Origin: Butyrivibrio sp. UBA3740
GTDB lineage: Bacteria; Bacillota; Clostridia; Lachnospirales; Lachnospiraceae
Assembly (NCBI GenBank): GCA_002372465.1
Contig: DFGW01000101.1
Location: forward strand, 1 to 22,295
Length of the DNA: 22,295 nt
Reading direction: 5' to 3'
Position 1 is the first letter of the stretch. Each line of letters begins with the position of its first letter. A program made the translations under genes and the position numbers. This document shows, one piece after another, positions 14,682-22,295 of the stretch. The notes beneath the pieces were generated by a model. The model saw only the letters and a list, made by a program, of their open reading frames with translations. It ran no database searches and was not told the origin of the DNA.

Positions 14682-14739
14682 GACAGTACTCGGCAATTAC
14701 TATCTAAAGACAAGTTGAAAATCCAAATTGAAAATCCGT

Positions 14740-14776
14740 TAGGCGCCATGGGAACTACCCGTGGCGCTATTTTTTT
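14740..14776 (+). terminator. Rho-independent terminator after ribU
   Basis: TA(g)GCGCCATGGG (14740-14752) pairs with CCCGTGGCGCTA (14758-14769), with one bulged G and one G-T pair, followed by seven T (14770-14776). A small 13-nt-spaced direct repeat TTGAAAATCC (14715-14724, 14728-14737) precedes it. An extended -10-like TGATATACT (14776-14784) overlaps the T-run and could start the tsaE transcript, but no good -35 accompanies it. Confidence 0.85.
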
Positions 14777-14854
14777 GATATACTTAAATTTGGATTACTG
14801 CGGGAAAGCCATGAAGTTCACCGCATATCACCTTAACCTTAATGGGAGACTCAC

Positions 14855-15292
14855 ATGGAAATTGTAACAAGACATGAGACAAACAGCCCGGAAGAGACCT
14901 TCGAAATAGGTAGGCGTATTGGAGAGAGCGCATCTCCCGGCCAGGTATTTACCCTGATCGGAGACCTTGGCGTGGGTAAGACCGTATTGACCCAGGGAGT
15001 AGCCAGGGGCCTTGGGATAAAAGGGCCTGTCAGCAGCCCTACTTTTACGATCCTTCAGGTATATGACGAGGGGAGATTGCCCTTCTATCACTTTGATGTT
15101 TACAGGATCGGCGACATCAGCGAGATGGACGAGATCGGCTACGAGGATTACTTCTATGGAGACGGCATCTGTTTTGTTGAGTGGGCCAATCTCATTGAAG
15201 AACTTCTCCCGGAGCATTACACTGAGATCGTTATTGAGAAGAACCTTGAGAAGGGCTTTGATTACAGGCTCATAACCATGACCAAGAGATAA
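14855..15292 (+). CDS. tsaE: tRNA threonylcarbamoyladenosine biosynthesis ATPase TsaE
   Basis: 145 residues, usual size. Walker A is GDLGVGKT (36-43), followed by SPTF (61-64) and the family-typical FYHFDVYRI (77-85) and CFVEWANLI motifs. TsaE is the small cytoplasmic ATPase that resets the TsaB-TsaD complex during N6-threonylcarbamoyl modification of A37 in tRNAs reading ANN codons. GGGAG (14844-14848) is placed 6 nt before the ATG. The next gene, encoding TsaB, starts 20 nt after the stop, which supports the assignment. It opens a same-strand run reaching to ispD. Confidence 0.96.
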   Translation: MEIVTRHETNSPEETFEIGRRIGESASPGQVFTLIGDLGVGKTVLTQGVARGLGIKGPVSSPTFTILQVYDEGRLPFYHFDVYRIGDISEMDEIGYEDYFYGDGICFVEWANLIEELLPEHYTEIVIEKNLEKGFDYRLITMTKR

Positions 15293-15312
15293 GCAAAAGA
15301 GATATTAAGACT

Positions 15313-16572
15313 ATGAAGATACTTGGAATAGATACATCAGGACTGGTTGGTGCAGTTGCTATTTCCGACGGTGACCTTCTGACCGCCCAGTTCTCCATTC
15401 AATATAAAACTACACATTCAGAGATCCTTATGCCAATGCTGGATGACATAGCAAGGAAGATAAACCTTGATCTTAAGACTATAGATGCCATAGCAATTGC
15501 CAAGGGACCGGGATCCTTTACCGGACTTCGCATAGGCAGCGCCACAGCCAAGGGACTGGCGCTGGCTCTTGATAAGCCCATTATCGCTGTTCCTACCGTT
15601 GATGCTCTGGCCTATAACCTCTACGGCAATGAGAAGATTATCTGCCCTATGATGGATGCCAGGAGGAACCAGGTCTATACCGGCATCTATACCTTCGTTC
15701 CCACAACCACTGAAGGCAGGATGAAGGAACGTCACTTCGACATGCAGGTCATCAAAGAGCAGTACGCTGCCTCGGTTGATGACGTGATAAAGGAGCTTAA
15801 CACTATTGGCAAGCCTGTAGTTCTTTTGGGAGACGGAGTTCCTGTCTACCACGACAAGCTGGAGGCCGGTCTTTCTGTACCGTATTCAGTTGCTCCTCTC
15901 CATCAAAGTCGCCAGTCGGCAGCAGCTCTTTTGGCACTGGCGAGTGTATATGCCAGCGAGGGACGCTTTATTTCAGGGGATGAGTTTGCACCTGACTATC
16001 TTCGCCTATCCCAGGCTGAGCGTGAGGCAAAGGCAAAAGAGAATTGTGAGAGCGCTGGGGATACATTGGCGACCCGAAGACAGGAAGCAGCAAAACGCTT
16101 TGAAGCAAGGAATACTCCGGGCAAGGTGCGCATCCGCCCAATGACTGCGGAGGATGTGGAGGACGCCTGGAAGCTGGAGAGCGTAAATCTTGGAAAGGAA
16201 GCCTGGACTCAGAAACAGCTCCTTGATGCCATGACCAGGGATGACACCATCTATCTTGTGGCTGAAATGGCAGGCAGGATAGTGGGGCTCTGCGGAGTGC
16301 AGAATATATCCGGGGACGGAGAGGTCACCAACGTGTCTGTATCAGGGGATGCGAGGCGCATGGGTACAGCCTACAAGATGATGAGGCAGCTTCTGGAAAG
16401 AGGTGTGGGAATTGGAATTAAGGACTACACTTTGGAGGTTCGCGCATCAAATGCACCTGCCATCGGACTTTATGAGAAGCTCGGGTTTAAGAGCGAAGGA
16501 GTAAGACCGGGATTTTATGACGATCCAAAGGACGATGCAGTAATCTACTGGAAGAGAACAGGGGACTGTTGA
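15313..16572 (+). CDS. tsaB-rimI: TsaB-RimI fusion (t6A complex subunit and ribosomal-protein alanine N-acetyltransferase)
   Basis: 419 residues made of two known proteins. Residues 1-235 are TsaB: MKILGIDTSG start, GPGSFTGLRIGSATAKGLA (65-83), MMDARRNQVYTG (113-124) and a C-terminal FAPDYLRLSQAER. TsaB dimerises with TsaD in the t6A tRNA-modification complex. A charged linker (about 236-270) joins a GNAT domain (272-419): VRIRPMTAEDVEDAW, the acetyl-CoA loop RRMGTA (348-353, family pattern R/Q-x-x-G-x-G/A), LEVRASNAPAIGLYEKLGF and a C-terminal DAVIYWKR. This matches RimI, which acetylates the N-terminus of ribosomal protein S18 and sometimes other targets. The frame is continuous through the junction, so the fusion is real rather than two overlapping genes. 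The ribosome binding site is weak. TsaD, the partner, is encoded 2.5 kb downstream. Confidence 0.94.
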   Translation: MKILGIDTSGLVGAVAISDGDLLTAQFSIQYKTTHSEILMPMLDDIARKINLDLKTIDAIAIAKGPGSFTGLRIGSATAKGLALALDKPIIAVPTVDALAYNLYGNEKIICPMMDARRNQVYTGIYTFVPTTTEGRMKERHFDMQVIKEQYAASVDDVIKELNTIGKPVVLLGDGVPVYHDKLEAGLSVPYSVAPLHQSRQSAAALLALASVYASEGRFISGDEFAPDYLRLSQAEREAKAKENCESAGDTLATRRQEAAKRFEARNTPGKVRIRPMTAEDVEDAWKLESVNLGKEAWTQKQLLDAMTRDDTIYLVAEMAGRIVGLCGVQNISGDGEVTNVSVSGDARRMGTAYKMMRQLLERGVGIGIKDYTLEVRASNAPAIGLYEKLGFKSEGVRPGFYDDPKDDAVIYWKRTGDC

Positions 16573-16622
16573 AGCCTGTTTAAGGCGACTAGAGTGTCCT
16601 TAACCGAAAGGTGAACTATAAA

Positions 16623-17543
16623 ATGATAGATGTTTGTTTACTGGGAACCGGCGGAATGATGCCACTTCCCAACAGATTTCTCACAGCACTTCTTGTGAGA
16701 TATAACGGCAAATGTGTGCTGATAGATTGCGGAGAGGCCACACAGATAGCCATGAAAAAGAAAGGTCTTAGTGCCAAGCCCATCGATGTTATGTGCTTTA
16801 CCCATTATCATGCAGACCATATCTCAGGCCTTCCCGGAATGCTTCTGACCATGGGCAACGCCGAGAGAACGGAACCACTACTGATGGTGGGACCAAAAGG
16901 ACTTGAGAAGGTGGTTAAGAGCCTCAGGATAATTGCTCCGGAGCTTCCTTTTGAGATCCAGTACCGGGAACTTACCGAGGACGAGAGCTCTTTTACCGTT
17001 GAAGGAATGCCTGAATTTACCATCACAGCTTTCAAGGTCAACCACAACATTACCTGCTATGGCTATTCCATGAGTCTTAGACGTCAGGGTAAATTCAATG
17101 TTGAGGCGGCGGAGGCAAATGGCATTGAGAGAAAGTACTGGAACAGTCTGCAAAAGGGCGAGACCGTGACCTCAGAGGACGGAAGGATCTTTACCCCGGA
17201 CATGGTTCTGGGACAGGAGCGCAAGGGGCTTAAACTGACCTACAGCACGGATTCAAGGCCAACAGAGAGTATCGTAAGAAATGCTAAAGGCTCAGATCTT
17301 TTTATCTGCGAGGGAATGTATGGCGAAGCTGACAAACTGGTAAAGGCCAAGGAATACAAGCACATGACCTTCTATGAAGCTGCCAGGATGGCCAGGGACG
17401 CCGAGGTAAAAGAGCTGTGGCTGACTCACTACAGTCCATCTTTAGTGAATCCCATGGAGTTCATGCCGGAGACCAAGAAGATCTTTGCCAATGCAATTGC
17501 CGCCAAGGATGGCAGAAGTCTTGAACTTAAGTTTACTGAGTAA
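16623..17543 (+). CDS. rnz: Ribonuclease Z (tRNase Z), metallo-beta-lactamase fold
   Basis: 306 residues from ATG 16623. GAAAGGTGA (16607-16614 region) is a very good anti-16S match placed 9 nt before this ATG; the in-frame GTG at 16611 lies inside that site and is unlikely to be the start. The signature HYHADH (61-66) plus GTGG near the start, NHN (about 140), STDSRP (late Asp ligand) and LTHYSPS (late His ligand) give the full metal site. RNase Z cuts 3' trailers from tRNA precursors, which matters most where CCA is not encoded in the gene, as for the tRNA-Ser at the end of this window. Arylsulfatase-like or other beta-lactamase-fold hydrolases are the alternative; the domain order favours RNase Z. 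Confidence 0.87.
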   Translation: MIDVCLLGTGGMMPLPNRFLTALLVRYNGKCVLIDCGEATQIAMKKKGLSAKPIDVMCFTHYHADHISGLPGMLLTMGNAERTEPLLMVGPKGLEKVVKSLRIIAPELPFEIQYRELTEDESSFTVEGMPEFTITAFKVNHNITCYGYSMSLRRQGKFNVEAAEANGIERKYWNSLQKGETVTSEDGRIFTPDMVLGQERKGLKLTYSTDSRPTESIVRNAKGSDLFICEGMYGEADKLVKAKEYKHMTFYEAARMARDAEVKELWLTHYSPSLVNPMEFMPETKKIFANAIAAKDGRSLELKFTE

Positions 17544-17594
17544 ACTGAAAATATAGAGCCCGATTGGGGATGTTTCGGGCAGAAAAGAGGGGAT

Positions 17595-18179
17595 ATGGAA
17601 AAAGGCGGAGCAGGTTCAGCTATCATCAAATCAGTGGTGCTAATAGTTCTGGGTGCCCTGGTGGTTCTTGGGGTTTACATGGCCCTGACAAGGACCAAGA
17701 AGACTCCAACCGAAGAGACCTACGTATCTACCGTTGTGGATGAGTTCACTACCATGAATCTGGAAAAGAACTATCCTGCCAGTGCAAGGAAAGTTGTGGA
17801 GATCTACATCCGCACCATGCAGGTTCTTCTGAAGGAGCAATATGACGACCAGCAGGAAGACAAGATGGTTGCTCTGATAAAGGGGCTTATGGACGATGAA
17901 CTTCTGGCCAACAACATGAACTTCGAAAAGGATATCAAGGACGAAGTTGACAGAAAAAAGAGTGAGGACAACTCGATTTCCAATTATGAGGTTTTGCAGA
18001 AGAGAGAACCCGACGAGTATAAAACAAACGGTCGCTGGATGTGTAAGGTGGACTGCATTTATTACATGAGGATGGGGACCCAGGGTACCGTTACTGTGGA
18101 CTACACATTCATCCTCCGCAGACAAGAGGGCACCGGCAACTGGAAAATCTACGGATGGACACTGAAGGAAGAAGAATAA
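17595..18179 (+). CDS. Single-pass membrane protein of unknown function
   Basis: 194 residues; I do not recognise the family. One N-terminal membrane helix (about 9-31, AIIKSVVLIVLGALVVLGVYMAL cut short here as a hydrophobic stretch) precedes a polar domain of about 160 residues with mixed helix (VVEIYIRTMQVLLKEQYDDQ) and beta (TVTVDYTFILRRQ, WKIYGWTLKEEE) character. The C-terminal half resembles small nuclear-transport-factor-like or cystatin-like extracytoplasmic domains in its pattern, but this is only an impression. The few positive residues before the helix and the RTKK after it leave topology open. AGAGGGG (17586-17592) is the ribosome binding site; a GCCCGA/TCGGGC stem-loop (17558-17580) sits just before it. 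The next start codon follows after one base, so it is coupled to the deacetylase gene. Confidence 0.8.
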   Translation: MEKGGAGSAIIKSVVLIVLGALVVLGVYMALTRTKKTPTEETYVSTVVDEFTTMNLEKNYPASARKVVEIYIRTMQVLLKEQYDDQQEDKMVALIKGLMDDELLANNMNFEKDIKDEVDRKKSEDNSISNYEVLQKREPDEYKTNGRWMCKVDCIYYMRMGTQGTVTVDYTFILRRQEGTGNWKIYGWTLKEEE

Positions 18180-18180
18180 T

Positions 18181-19077
18181 ATGATCGAATATCATGCAGA
18201 TGACTATGGGATGTTCAGTACCCAGAGTAAACATATAATTGACTGTTATCATAACGGCGCCTTAAACGGCATCAGTATCATGCCCAACAGTCCTTACCTT
18301 GATGAGTGTATGGCGGAAATAGAGAGCTTCAGAAAGAAACTGGCTGTTACCGTGCATCTTAACTTTGTGGAGGGAAAACCCTTAACGGGATCCAAGGCAT
18401 CACGCCTGATTGACAGGGATGGGAATTTCAATATTGGCTTCGGAAAGCTTTTGCTGGTTGGATATGTTCCGGTGCTAAGGCTCTTCTACCGCAAGCAGAT
18501 AAGGCGCGAGATAGAGGCGCAGCTCATTAAGTGTGAGCCTTATATGAACGGCGGGAAGTTCAGGTTGGACGGACATGTGCATTACCACATGCTTCCTGTT
18601 GTGTTTGATGCCATGATGGATGTGGTAAAGGACAATAAGCTTCAGGTCAGCTACATCAGATTCCCCAGGGAAGAGCTGGACATTTACAGGCGAGCAGCAG
18701 GCAAGATAAAAGGCATAAAGACCATAAATGTAGTTAAGGTTCTGGTGCTTAATGCCCTTGCTTCCCGCAATGAGCGCAAGTACCGTGACCTTCTGGTATC
18801 ACTGGACGTTAAGCGTAAGCTCTTTATGGGAGTAATGCTCTCAGGCCACATGTTTTACGATGATGTAAAAGAGTGCATCACTCATGCAGCAGACATCATG
18901 GCTGACCGAGGATTTCAGGATATGGAGATTCTCTTTCACCCCGGCGATGTGACACAGGAGGACGAGGTAAAAGAGATAACCAGTAAGGACGACCTTGATT
19001 TCCTTAATATAAACAGCAGGAATCGTCAGCTGGAAGCTGAGGCGCTTAAGAAGTTTGGCGGTAATCTAAGACGCTGA
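18181..19077 (+). CDS. ChbG/HpnK (YdjC-like) family carbohydrate deacetylase
   Basis: 298 residues. Metal and catalytic motifs of the family are present: HADDYG at the start (H5, D7, D8), VTVHLNFVEG (57-65, H59), RLDGHVHYHMLP (128-139) and ILFHPGDV (about 249-256). These TIM-like enzymes remove N-acetyl groups from chito-oligosaccharides or from acetylated lipid-linked sugars; the substrate here is unknown. An envelope-glycan substrate is plausible given the many glycosyltransferases nearby. No signal peptide, so cytoplasmic. The start codon at 18181 lies one base after the stop of the membrane-protein gene, with an AAGGAAGAAG stretch upstream. Confidence 0.88.
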   Translation: MIEYHADDYGMFSTQSKHIIDCYHNGALNGISIMPNSPYLDECMAEIESFRKKLAVTVHLNFVEGKPLTGSKASRLIDRDGNFNIGFGKLLLVGYVPVLRLFYRKQIRREIEAQLIKCEPYMNGGKFRLDGHVHYHMLPVVFDAMMDVVKDNKLQVSYIRFPREELDIYRRAAGKIKGIKTINVVKVLVLNALASRNERKYRDLLVSLDVKRKLFMGVMLSGHMFYDDVKECITHAADIMADRGFQDMEILFHPGDVTQEDEVKEITSKDDLDFLNINSRNRQLEAEALKKFGGNLRR

Positions 19078-19132
19078 TAAAAGCTCTTTTGCAGAATTTA
19101 AGAAATCAAAAGATTTGTAAGGATTATAGTTT

Positions 19133-20296
19133 ATGCAAATAGATAAAAATGTTGAGGATGACGGCGTCATTTTCATGTCAATTAAAGAAGGTACAGAGGG
19201 TAATGAGACTGGGGCGGATGCAACAGGAAATGCAGATGCGTCTAAGGATAATGGCGACGTTACTATTCTTGCCATTGAGAGCTCCTGCGATGAGACGGCT
19301 GCTGCAGTTGTCCGCAACGGCCGTGAGGTTTTGTCCAATATCATCTCATCACAGATAGCGCTTCATACAGTTTATGGCGGCGTAGTACCTGAGATTGCAT
19401 CAAGGAAGCATGTGGAGAAAATAAATGGCTGCGTAAAGGCGGCTCTTTCTGAGGCTGGGCTTACTCTGGATGACATTGACGCAGTTGCTGTAACCTACGG
19501 GCCGGGCCTTGTGGGTGCACTTTTAGTGGGCGTTTCAGAGGCTAAAGCTATTGCCTTTGCAACAGGCAAACCTCTCGTGGGTGTTCATCACATTGAGGGG
19601 CACATCAGCGCCAACTTTATAGAAAATAAGGAGCTTGAGCCACCTTTTGTGTGCCTGGTTGTTTCCGGTGGACACTCCCATCTTGTGGTGGTGAAGGACT
19701 ACGGAGAATATGAGATAATCGGCCAGACAAGAGATGATGCTGCCGGTGAAGCTTTTGATAAGGTGGCAAGAGCCATAGGCCTCGGCTATCCCGGAGGACC
19801 TAAGATTGACAAGGCAGCCAGGGAAGGAAATCCCGAAGCTTTTTCTTTTCCTCAGGCTAAAATCCCTGACGCGGAGTATGACTTCTCCTTCTCAGGACTT
19901 AAGTCTGCCGTGCTGAACATTATCAATCAGGCCAAGATGCAGGGACAGGAGCTCAGTCAGGCAGATGTGGCTGCTTCCTTCCAGAAGGCGGTAGTGGAGG
20001 TCCTCACAGGTCATGCCATCAAAGCTTGTAAGGAGTATGGCTATGATAAGCTCGCCATTGCCGGAGGAGTTGCTTCTAACACTGCCCTTAGAGAGCGCAT
20101 GGAAAAAGAGTGCGCTGCCAATAATATCAGATTCTACAGGCCAAGCCCGGTGCTGTGTACAGACAACGCTGCCATGATAGGAGCAGCGGCTTACTACGAA
20201 TACAAAAAAGGCGTCAGATTTGGTCTGGACATGAACGCAGTACCTAATCTGCCTTTAGGGGACAGAGAGCGGAGATTCCATGGAGGAAGAGTATGA
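19133..20296 (+). CDS. tsaD: tRNA threonylcarbamoyladenosine transferase TsaD
   Basis: 387 residues, about 40 longer than usual. The core begins at about residue 43 ([18 protein letters not shown]) and has [23 protein letters not shown], the metal-binding HHIEGH (152-157), [32 protein letters not shown] and the C-terminal [10 protein letters not shown] and [11 protein letters not shown]. TsaD transfers the threonylcarbamoyl group from TC-AMP to A37 of tRNA. AAGGA (19119-19123) lies 9 nt before ATG 19133; ATG 19175 would also keep the core but lacks a well-placed site. The extra N-terminus is acidic and rich in Gly, Asp, Asn and Thr, probably disordered. It overlaps ispD by 4 nt (ATGA). Confidence 0.95.
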   Translation: MQIDKNVEDDGVIFMSIKEGTEGNETGADATGNADASKDNGDVTILAIESSCDETAAAVVRNGREVLSNIISSQIALHTVYGGVVPEIASRKHVEKINGCVKAALSEAGLTLDDIDAVAVTYGPGLVGALLVGVSEAKAIAFATGKPLVGVHHIEGHISANFIENKELEPPFVCLVVSGGHSHLVVVKDYGEYEIIGQTRDDAAGEAFDKVARAIGLGYPGGPKIDKAAREGNPEAFSFPQAKIPDAEYDFSFSGLKSAVLNIINQAKMQGQELSQADVAASFQKAVVEVLTGHAIKACKEYGYDKLAIAGGVASNTALRERMEKECAANNIRFYRPSPVLCTDNAAMIGAAAYYEYKKGVRFGLDMNAVPNLPLGDRERRFHGGRV

Positions 20297-21012
20297 AGAC
20301 AGTAGCGGTGATCCTTGCAGCCGGAAGTGGCAGCAGAATGAAGACAGACGTCAAGAAACAGTATATGGAGATTGGCGGAAAGCCTCTTATTTACTACTCA
20401 TTAAAGGCCTTTGAGGAGAGCCTTGTGGACGATATTATCCTGGTGGTTTCCAGAGGTGATATTGAATATGTTACAAAAGAGATCGTGGAGAAGTATAAGT
20501 TTGACAAGGTTCAGGCTGTAGTAGAGGGTGGACTTGCCAGATATCATAGTGTGTGCCTTGGGCTTCAGGCTGCAGCTGCAGACTGTGATTATGCTTTTAT
20601 TCATGACGGCGCCAGGCCCTTTGTGGACAGAGACATCATCATGAGGGCTCTCCAGGCGGTTAAGGAGTATAAAGCCTGTGTTGTGGGAATGCCTGCCAAG
20701 GACACCATAAAGATCGCAGATGAGAAAGGCTTCGCAGCCTCTACACCTGACAGAAATCTGATGTGGACTATCCAGACTCCACAGGTCTTTTCCTATAAAA
20801 TGATCCTGGAATTGTATCAGCGTCTTGACCGTGAGGAGGGCGAGCTGATGGCGAAGGGCATCAACATAACAGACGATGCCATGGTTGTGGAGTATTATAC
20901 TGACACAAAGGTGAAGCTTGTTGAGGGCTCCTACGATAACATTAAGATAACAACCCCCGAAGATATTGCAGTGGCTGAGGCTATTATAGAGAAGAGAAAG
21001 CGCGGGAATTAA
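20293..21012 (+). CDS. ispD: 2-C-methyl-D-erythritol 4-phosphate cytidylyltransferase IspD
   Basis: 239 residues, usual length. The CTP-binding loop is [10 protein letters not shown] (7-16) with KKQY (21-24); further motifs are [13 protein letters not shown] (79-91), HDGARPFV (104-111), MPAKDTIK (133-140), [16 protein letters not shown] and [16 protein letters not shown]. It makes CDP-methylerythritol in the MEP isoprenoid pathway, which supplies undecaprenyl phosphate for wall and glycan synthesis. The related TarI-type enzymes make CDP-ribitol; the C-terminal NIKITTPED and absence of a partner reductase gene favour IspD. The ATG overlaps the tsaD stop by 4 nt. Confidence 0.9.
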   Translation: MKTVAVILAAGSGSRMKTDVKKQYMEIGGKPLIYYSLKAFEESLVDDIILVVSRGDIEYVTKEIVEKYKFDKVQAVVEGGLARYHSVCLGLQAAAADCDYAFIHDGARPFVDRDIIMRALQAVKEYKACVVGMPAKDTIKIADEKGFAASTPDRNLMWTIQTPQVFSYKMILELYQRLDREEGELMAKGINITDDAMVVEYYTDTKVKLVEGSYDNIKITTPEDIAVAEAIIEKRKRGN

Positions 21013-21029
21013 GGAGATAGTTCTTTTCA

Positions 21030-22100
21030 ATGGAAAAAAGTAGTGTTAGAGTTCTCATGGTCGGTCCTGACAGGTCTGTTCATGGTGGAATATCTGCAAT
21101 CGTAAACAACTTCTACGAAGCAGGACTGGATAGAAGGGTAAATCTTAAGTACATAGGCACTATGAGAGAGGGCTCCAAGCTGAAGAAGTTCTTTGTGGCT
21201 GCGGGAGCTTATCTTGAGTTTATGAGAGAAGTTCCCAAGTACGATATTGTCCATGTTAATGTTGCGTCTGACAGTAGCTTTCTTCGGAAATCGTACTTTA
21301 TTAAGTATGCCAAAAGAAAGGGAAAGAAGATTGTACTCCATCAGCATGGCGGGGATTTCAAGAATTATTACGGGCAGCAGATAAGCGAAAGAATGCGCAG
21401 GTATGTGAGGCGGATTCTCAATATGCCGGATAAGATGCTTGTGCTGACTCAATCCTGGAAGGAGTATTTTGAGAGTATTTCAGGACGTGACAATATAGAA
21501 GTTTTTCCAAACTGCATCAAGATAAACAGCCAGGCAACCCCAGATGGTATTTCGGCAGACAGAGATATGAATAAACTTCTGTTTCTTGGTAGAATCTGCA
21601 AGGATAAAGGAATTGACGAACTTGTGGAAGCACTTGATGAACTGGCTGTGGATCATCCCGGGATAAAGCTCTATATTGGCGGTATTTTCGAAGAAGAGGA
21701 GTATAGGAAAGTCATTGAAGCAAGGCAGGAAAGGATATCTTATCTTGGCTGGGTGACCGGAAAAGAAAAGGAAAAGTACTTAAAGGATTGTGGGATTTTT
21801 GTGCTTCCTACGTACTACGAAGGCTTTCCCGTATCTGTTCTGGAAGCTATGGCCGGTGGCTGCGTGGTTGTGGCCAGCAGGGTTGGAGGTATTCCTGATA
21901 TCATAACCGATGAGGAGAATGGACTCCTTATTTCACCCAAGGATTCAAATTCTTTAAAAAGAGCTGTTGAAAGGGTTATGGGTGACAAAGAATTTGCCGA
22001 AAGACTTAGAGTAAGCGCGTTTGACAAGGTTGTGAACAACTATTCAATGGATAATTGTATAGATAAACTTGTCAAGATTTATTCAATATTACAAAAATAA
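21030..22100 (+). CDS. GT4 family glycosyltransferase (GT-B fold)
   Basis: 356 residues. The N-terminal Rossmann half begins with VRVLMVGPDRSVHGGISAIV and includes HGGDF (106-110). The C-terminal half has the GT4 donor site: LLFLGRICKDKGIDELVEAL (R188, K193), YIGGIF, LGWVTGKEKEKYL and the E-x7-E motif in YEGFPVSVLEAMAGG (E264, E272), then GIPDIITDEENGLL. It transfers a sugar with retention of configuration; donor and acceptor cannot be read from the sequence. AAGGAG (21011-21016) overlaps the ispD stop and is 13 nt from the ATG. It might belong to a surface-polysaccharide set, perhaps continuing beyond the window, or serve with the glycosyltransferases in the first 8 kb. Confidence 0.9.
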   Translation: MEKSSVRVLMVGPDRSVHGGISAIVNNFYEAGLDRRVNLKYIGTMREGSKLKKFFVAAGAYLEFMREVPKYDIVHVNVASDSSFLRKSYFIKYAKRKGKKIVLHQHGGDFKNYYGQQISERMRRYVRRILNMPDKMLVLTQSWKEYFESISGRDNIEVFPNCIKINSQATPDGISADRDMNKLLFLGRICKDKGIDELVEALDELAVDHPGIKLYIGGIFEEEEYRKVIEARQERISYLGWVTGKEKEKYLKDCGIFVLPTYYEGFPVSVLEAMAGGCVVVASRVGGIPDIITDEENGLLISPKDSNSLKRAVERVMGDKEFAERLRVSAFDKVVNNYSMDNCIDKLVKIYSILQK

Positions 22101-22121
22101 TAAAAAAGTAATAAAACATGC

Positions 22122-22150
22122 TTGACATGTCGGCGGGGCTTTGTTAATAT
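22122..22150 (+). promoter_or_regulatory. Promoter upstream of tRNA-Ser
   Basis: TTGACA (22122-22127), 17-nt spacer, TAATAT (22145-22150). The -35 is perfect; the -10 matches four of six and is the same hexamer as in the ribU promoter. The predicted start near 22157 leaves a leader of about 50 nt before the tRNA. Confidence 0.65.
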
Positions 22151-22207
22151 AAATCTTGCGCTGCGCGAGATGTGCTTTTGAACTTGCGCAGGATATAAGC
22201 TTTATTC

Positions 22208-22293
22208 GGAGCGATATCGAAGCGGTCATAACGAGGCGGTCTTGAAAACCGTTTGGCGGCAACGCCACAAGGGTTCGAATCCCTTTCGCTCCG
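22208..22293 (+). tRNA. tRNA-Ser(UGA)
   Basis: Acceptor stem GGAGCGA (22208-22214) with TCGCTCC (22286-22292) and discriminator G (22293). Anticodon stem GCGGT/ACCGT around loop CTTGAAA, anticodon TGA at 22243-22245 (reads UCA). The long variable arm GGCGGCAACGCC marks a class II serine tRNA. T arm AAGGG-TTCGAAT-CCCTT. The next bases are CT, so CCA is not encoded and must be added after 3' trimming. Confidence 0.96.
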
Positions 22294-22295
22294 CT

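Noticed and set aside
16611..16622. GTG start for RNase Z
   Set aside because: The GTG is part of the Shine-Dalgarno sequence serving ATG 16623.
17531..17545. GTTTAC-TGA-GTAAAC stem over the rnz stop codon as a terminator
   Set aside because: Only six weak base pairs with no T-run; adjacent genes look co-transcribed.
19157..19169. ATGACGGCGTCAT palindrome near the start of tsaD as an operator
   Set aside because: It lies inside the coding region, downstream of the chosen start, and a 13-nt palindrome is expected by chance in a window of this size.
20401..21030. Open frame of about 209 codons on the minus strand opposite ispD
   Set aside because: It lies wholly over ispD, whose motifs are complete; the translation shows no recognisable domain and no ribosome binding site. 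It is a by-product of codon bias.

Overview
The window looks like the chromosome of a Gram-positive anaerobe of the Clostridia, most likely a Butyrivibrio- or Pseudobutyrivibrio-like Lachnospiraceae. This is an inference from gene content and style: an FMN riboswitch in front of an ECF riboflavin transporter subunit, an LCP wall-polymer ligase, a LysM/G5/M23 wall hydrolase, a TsaB-RimI fusion, a RelQ-type alarmone synthetase, a tRNA without encoded CCA, and purine-rich ribosome binding sites. I see no phage, insertion sequence, CRISPR array or plasmid function. The gene content is mostly core housekeeping with a surface-polysaccharide flavour.

Layout. (1) 1-7856, surface glycopolymer block: the 3' end of a phosphohexomutase, two GT2 glycosyltransferases, a polyprenyl-phosphate sugar-1-phosphate transferase that would start a lipid-linked glycan, an LCP ligase that would attach the finished polymer to peptidoglycan, and a third GT2 of the rhamnosyltransferase type. 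(2) 7853-12271, stress and wall block: RelQ overlaps the third GT2 by 4 nt. It is followed by a tail-anchored coiled-coil protein of unknown function, an M23 endopeptidase and murA. (3) 12277-12408, convergent intergenic region: a bidirectional terminator framed by a 10-bp inverted repeat and a GC-rich structured segment. (4) 12408-14681, divergent pair: an HD-GYP c-di-GMP phosphodiesterase (minus strand) and ribU (plus strand). They are driven by back-to-back promoters whose -35 boxes lie 7 bp apart; ribU is controlled by an FMN riboswitch with a readable switching platform. (5) 14855-21012, t6A tRNA-modification group: tsaE, a tsaB-rimI fusion and tsaD. Interspersed are RNase Z, a membrane protein of unknown function, a ChbG-type deacetylase and ispD. 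(6) 21030-22295: a GT4 glycosyltransferase and tRNA-Ser(UGA).

How the genes fit together. Phosphohexomutase supplies hexose-1-phosphate for nucleotide sugars, the transferase and GTs build the glycan on undecaprenyl phosphate, and LCP attaches it to peptidoglycan. MurA makes the first committed precursor of that peptidoglycan and the M23 enzyme trims it. RelQ sits inside this block and could tie it to nutrient stress. The t6A genes and RNase Z share a tRNA-maturation theme, and IspD feeds the isoprenoid pathway that also makes the undecaprenyl carrier.

The clearest items for a second look are the ribU expression platform (four mutually exclusive helices), the inverted-repeat element after murA, the coiled-coil/M23 pair, the eightfold DDRY repeat in the LCP cytoplasmic tail, and competing hairpins in front of tRNA-Ser. 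I do not see a clearly new defence or mobile system here.
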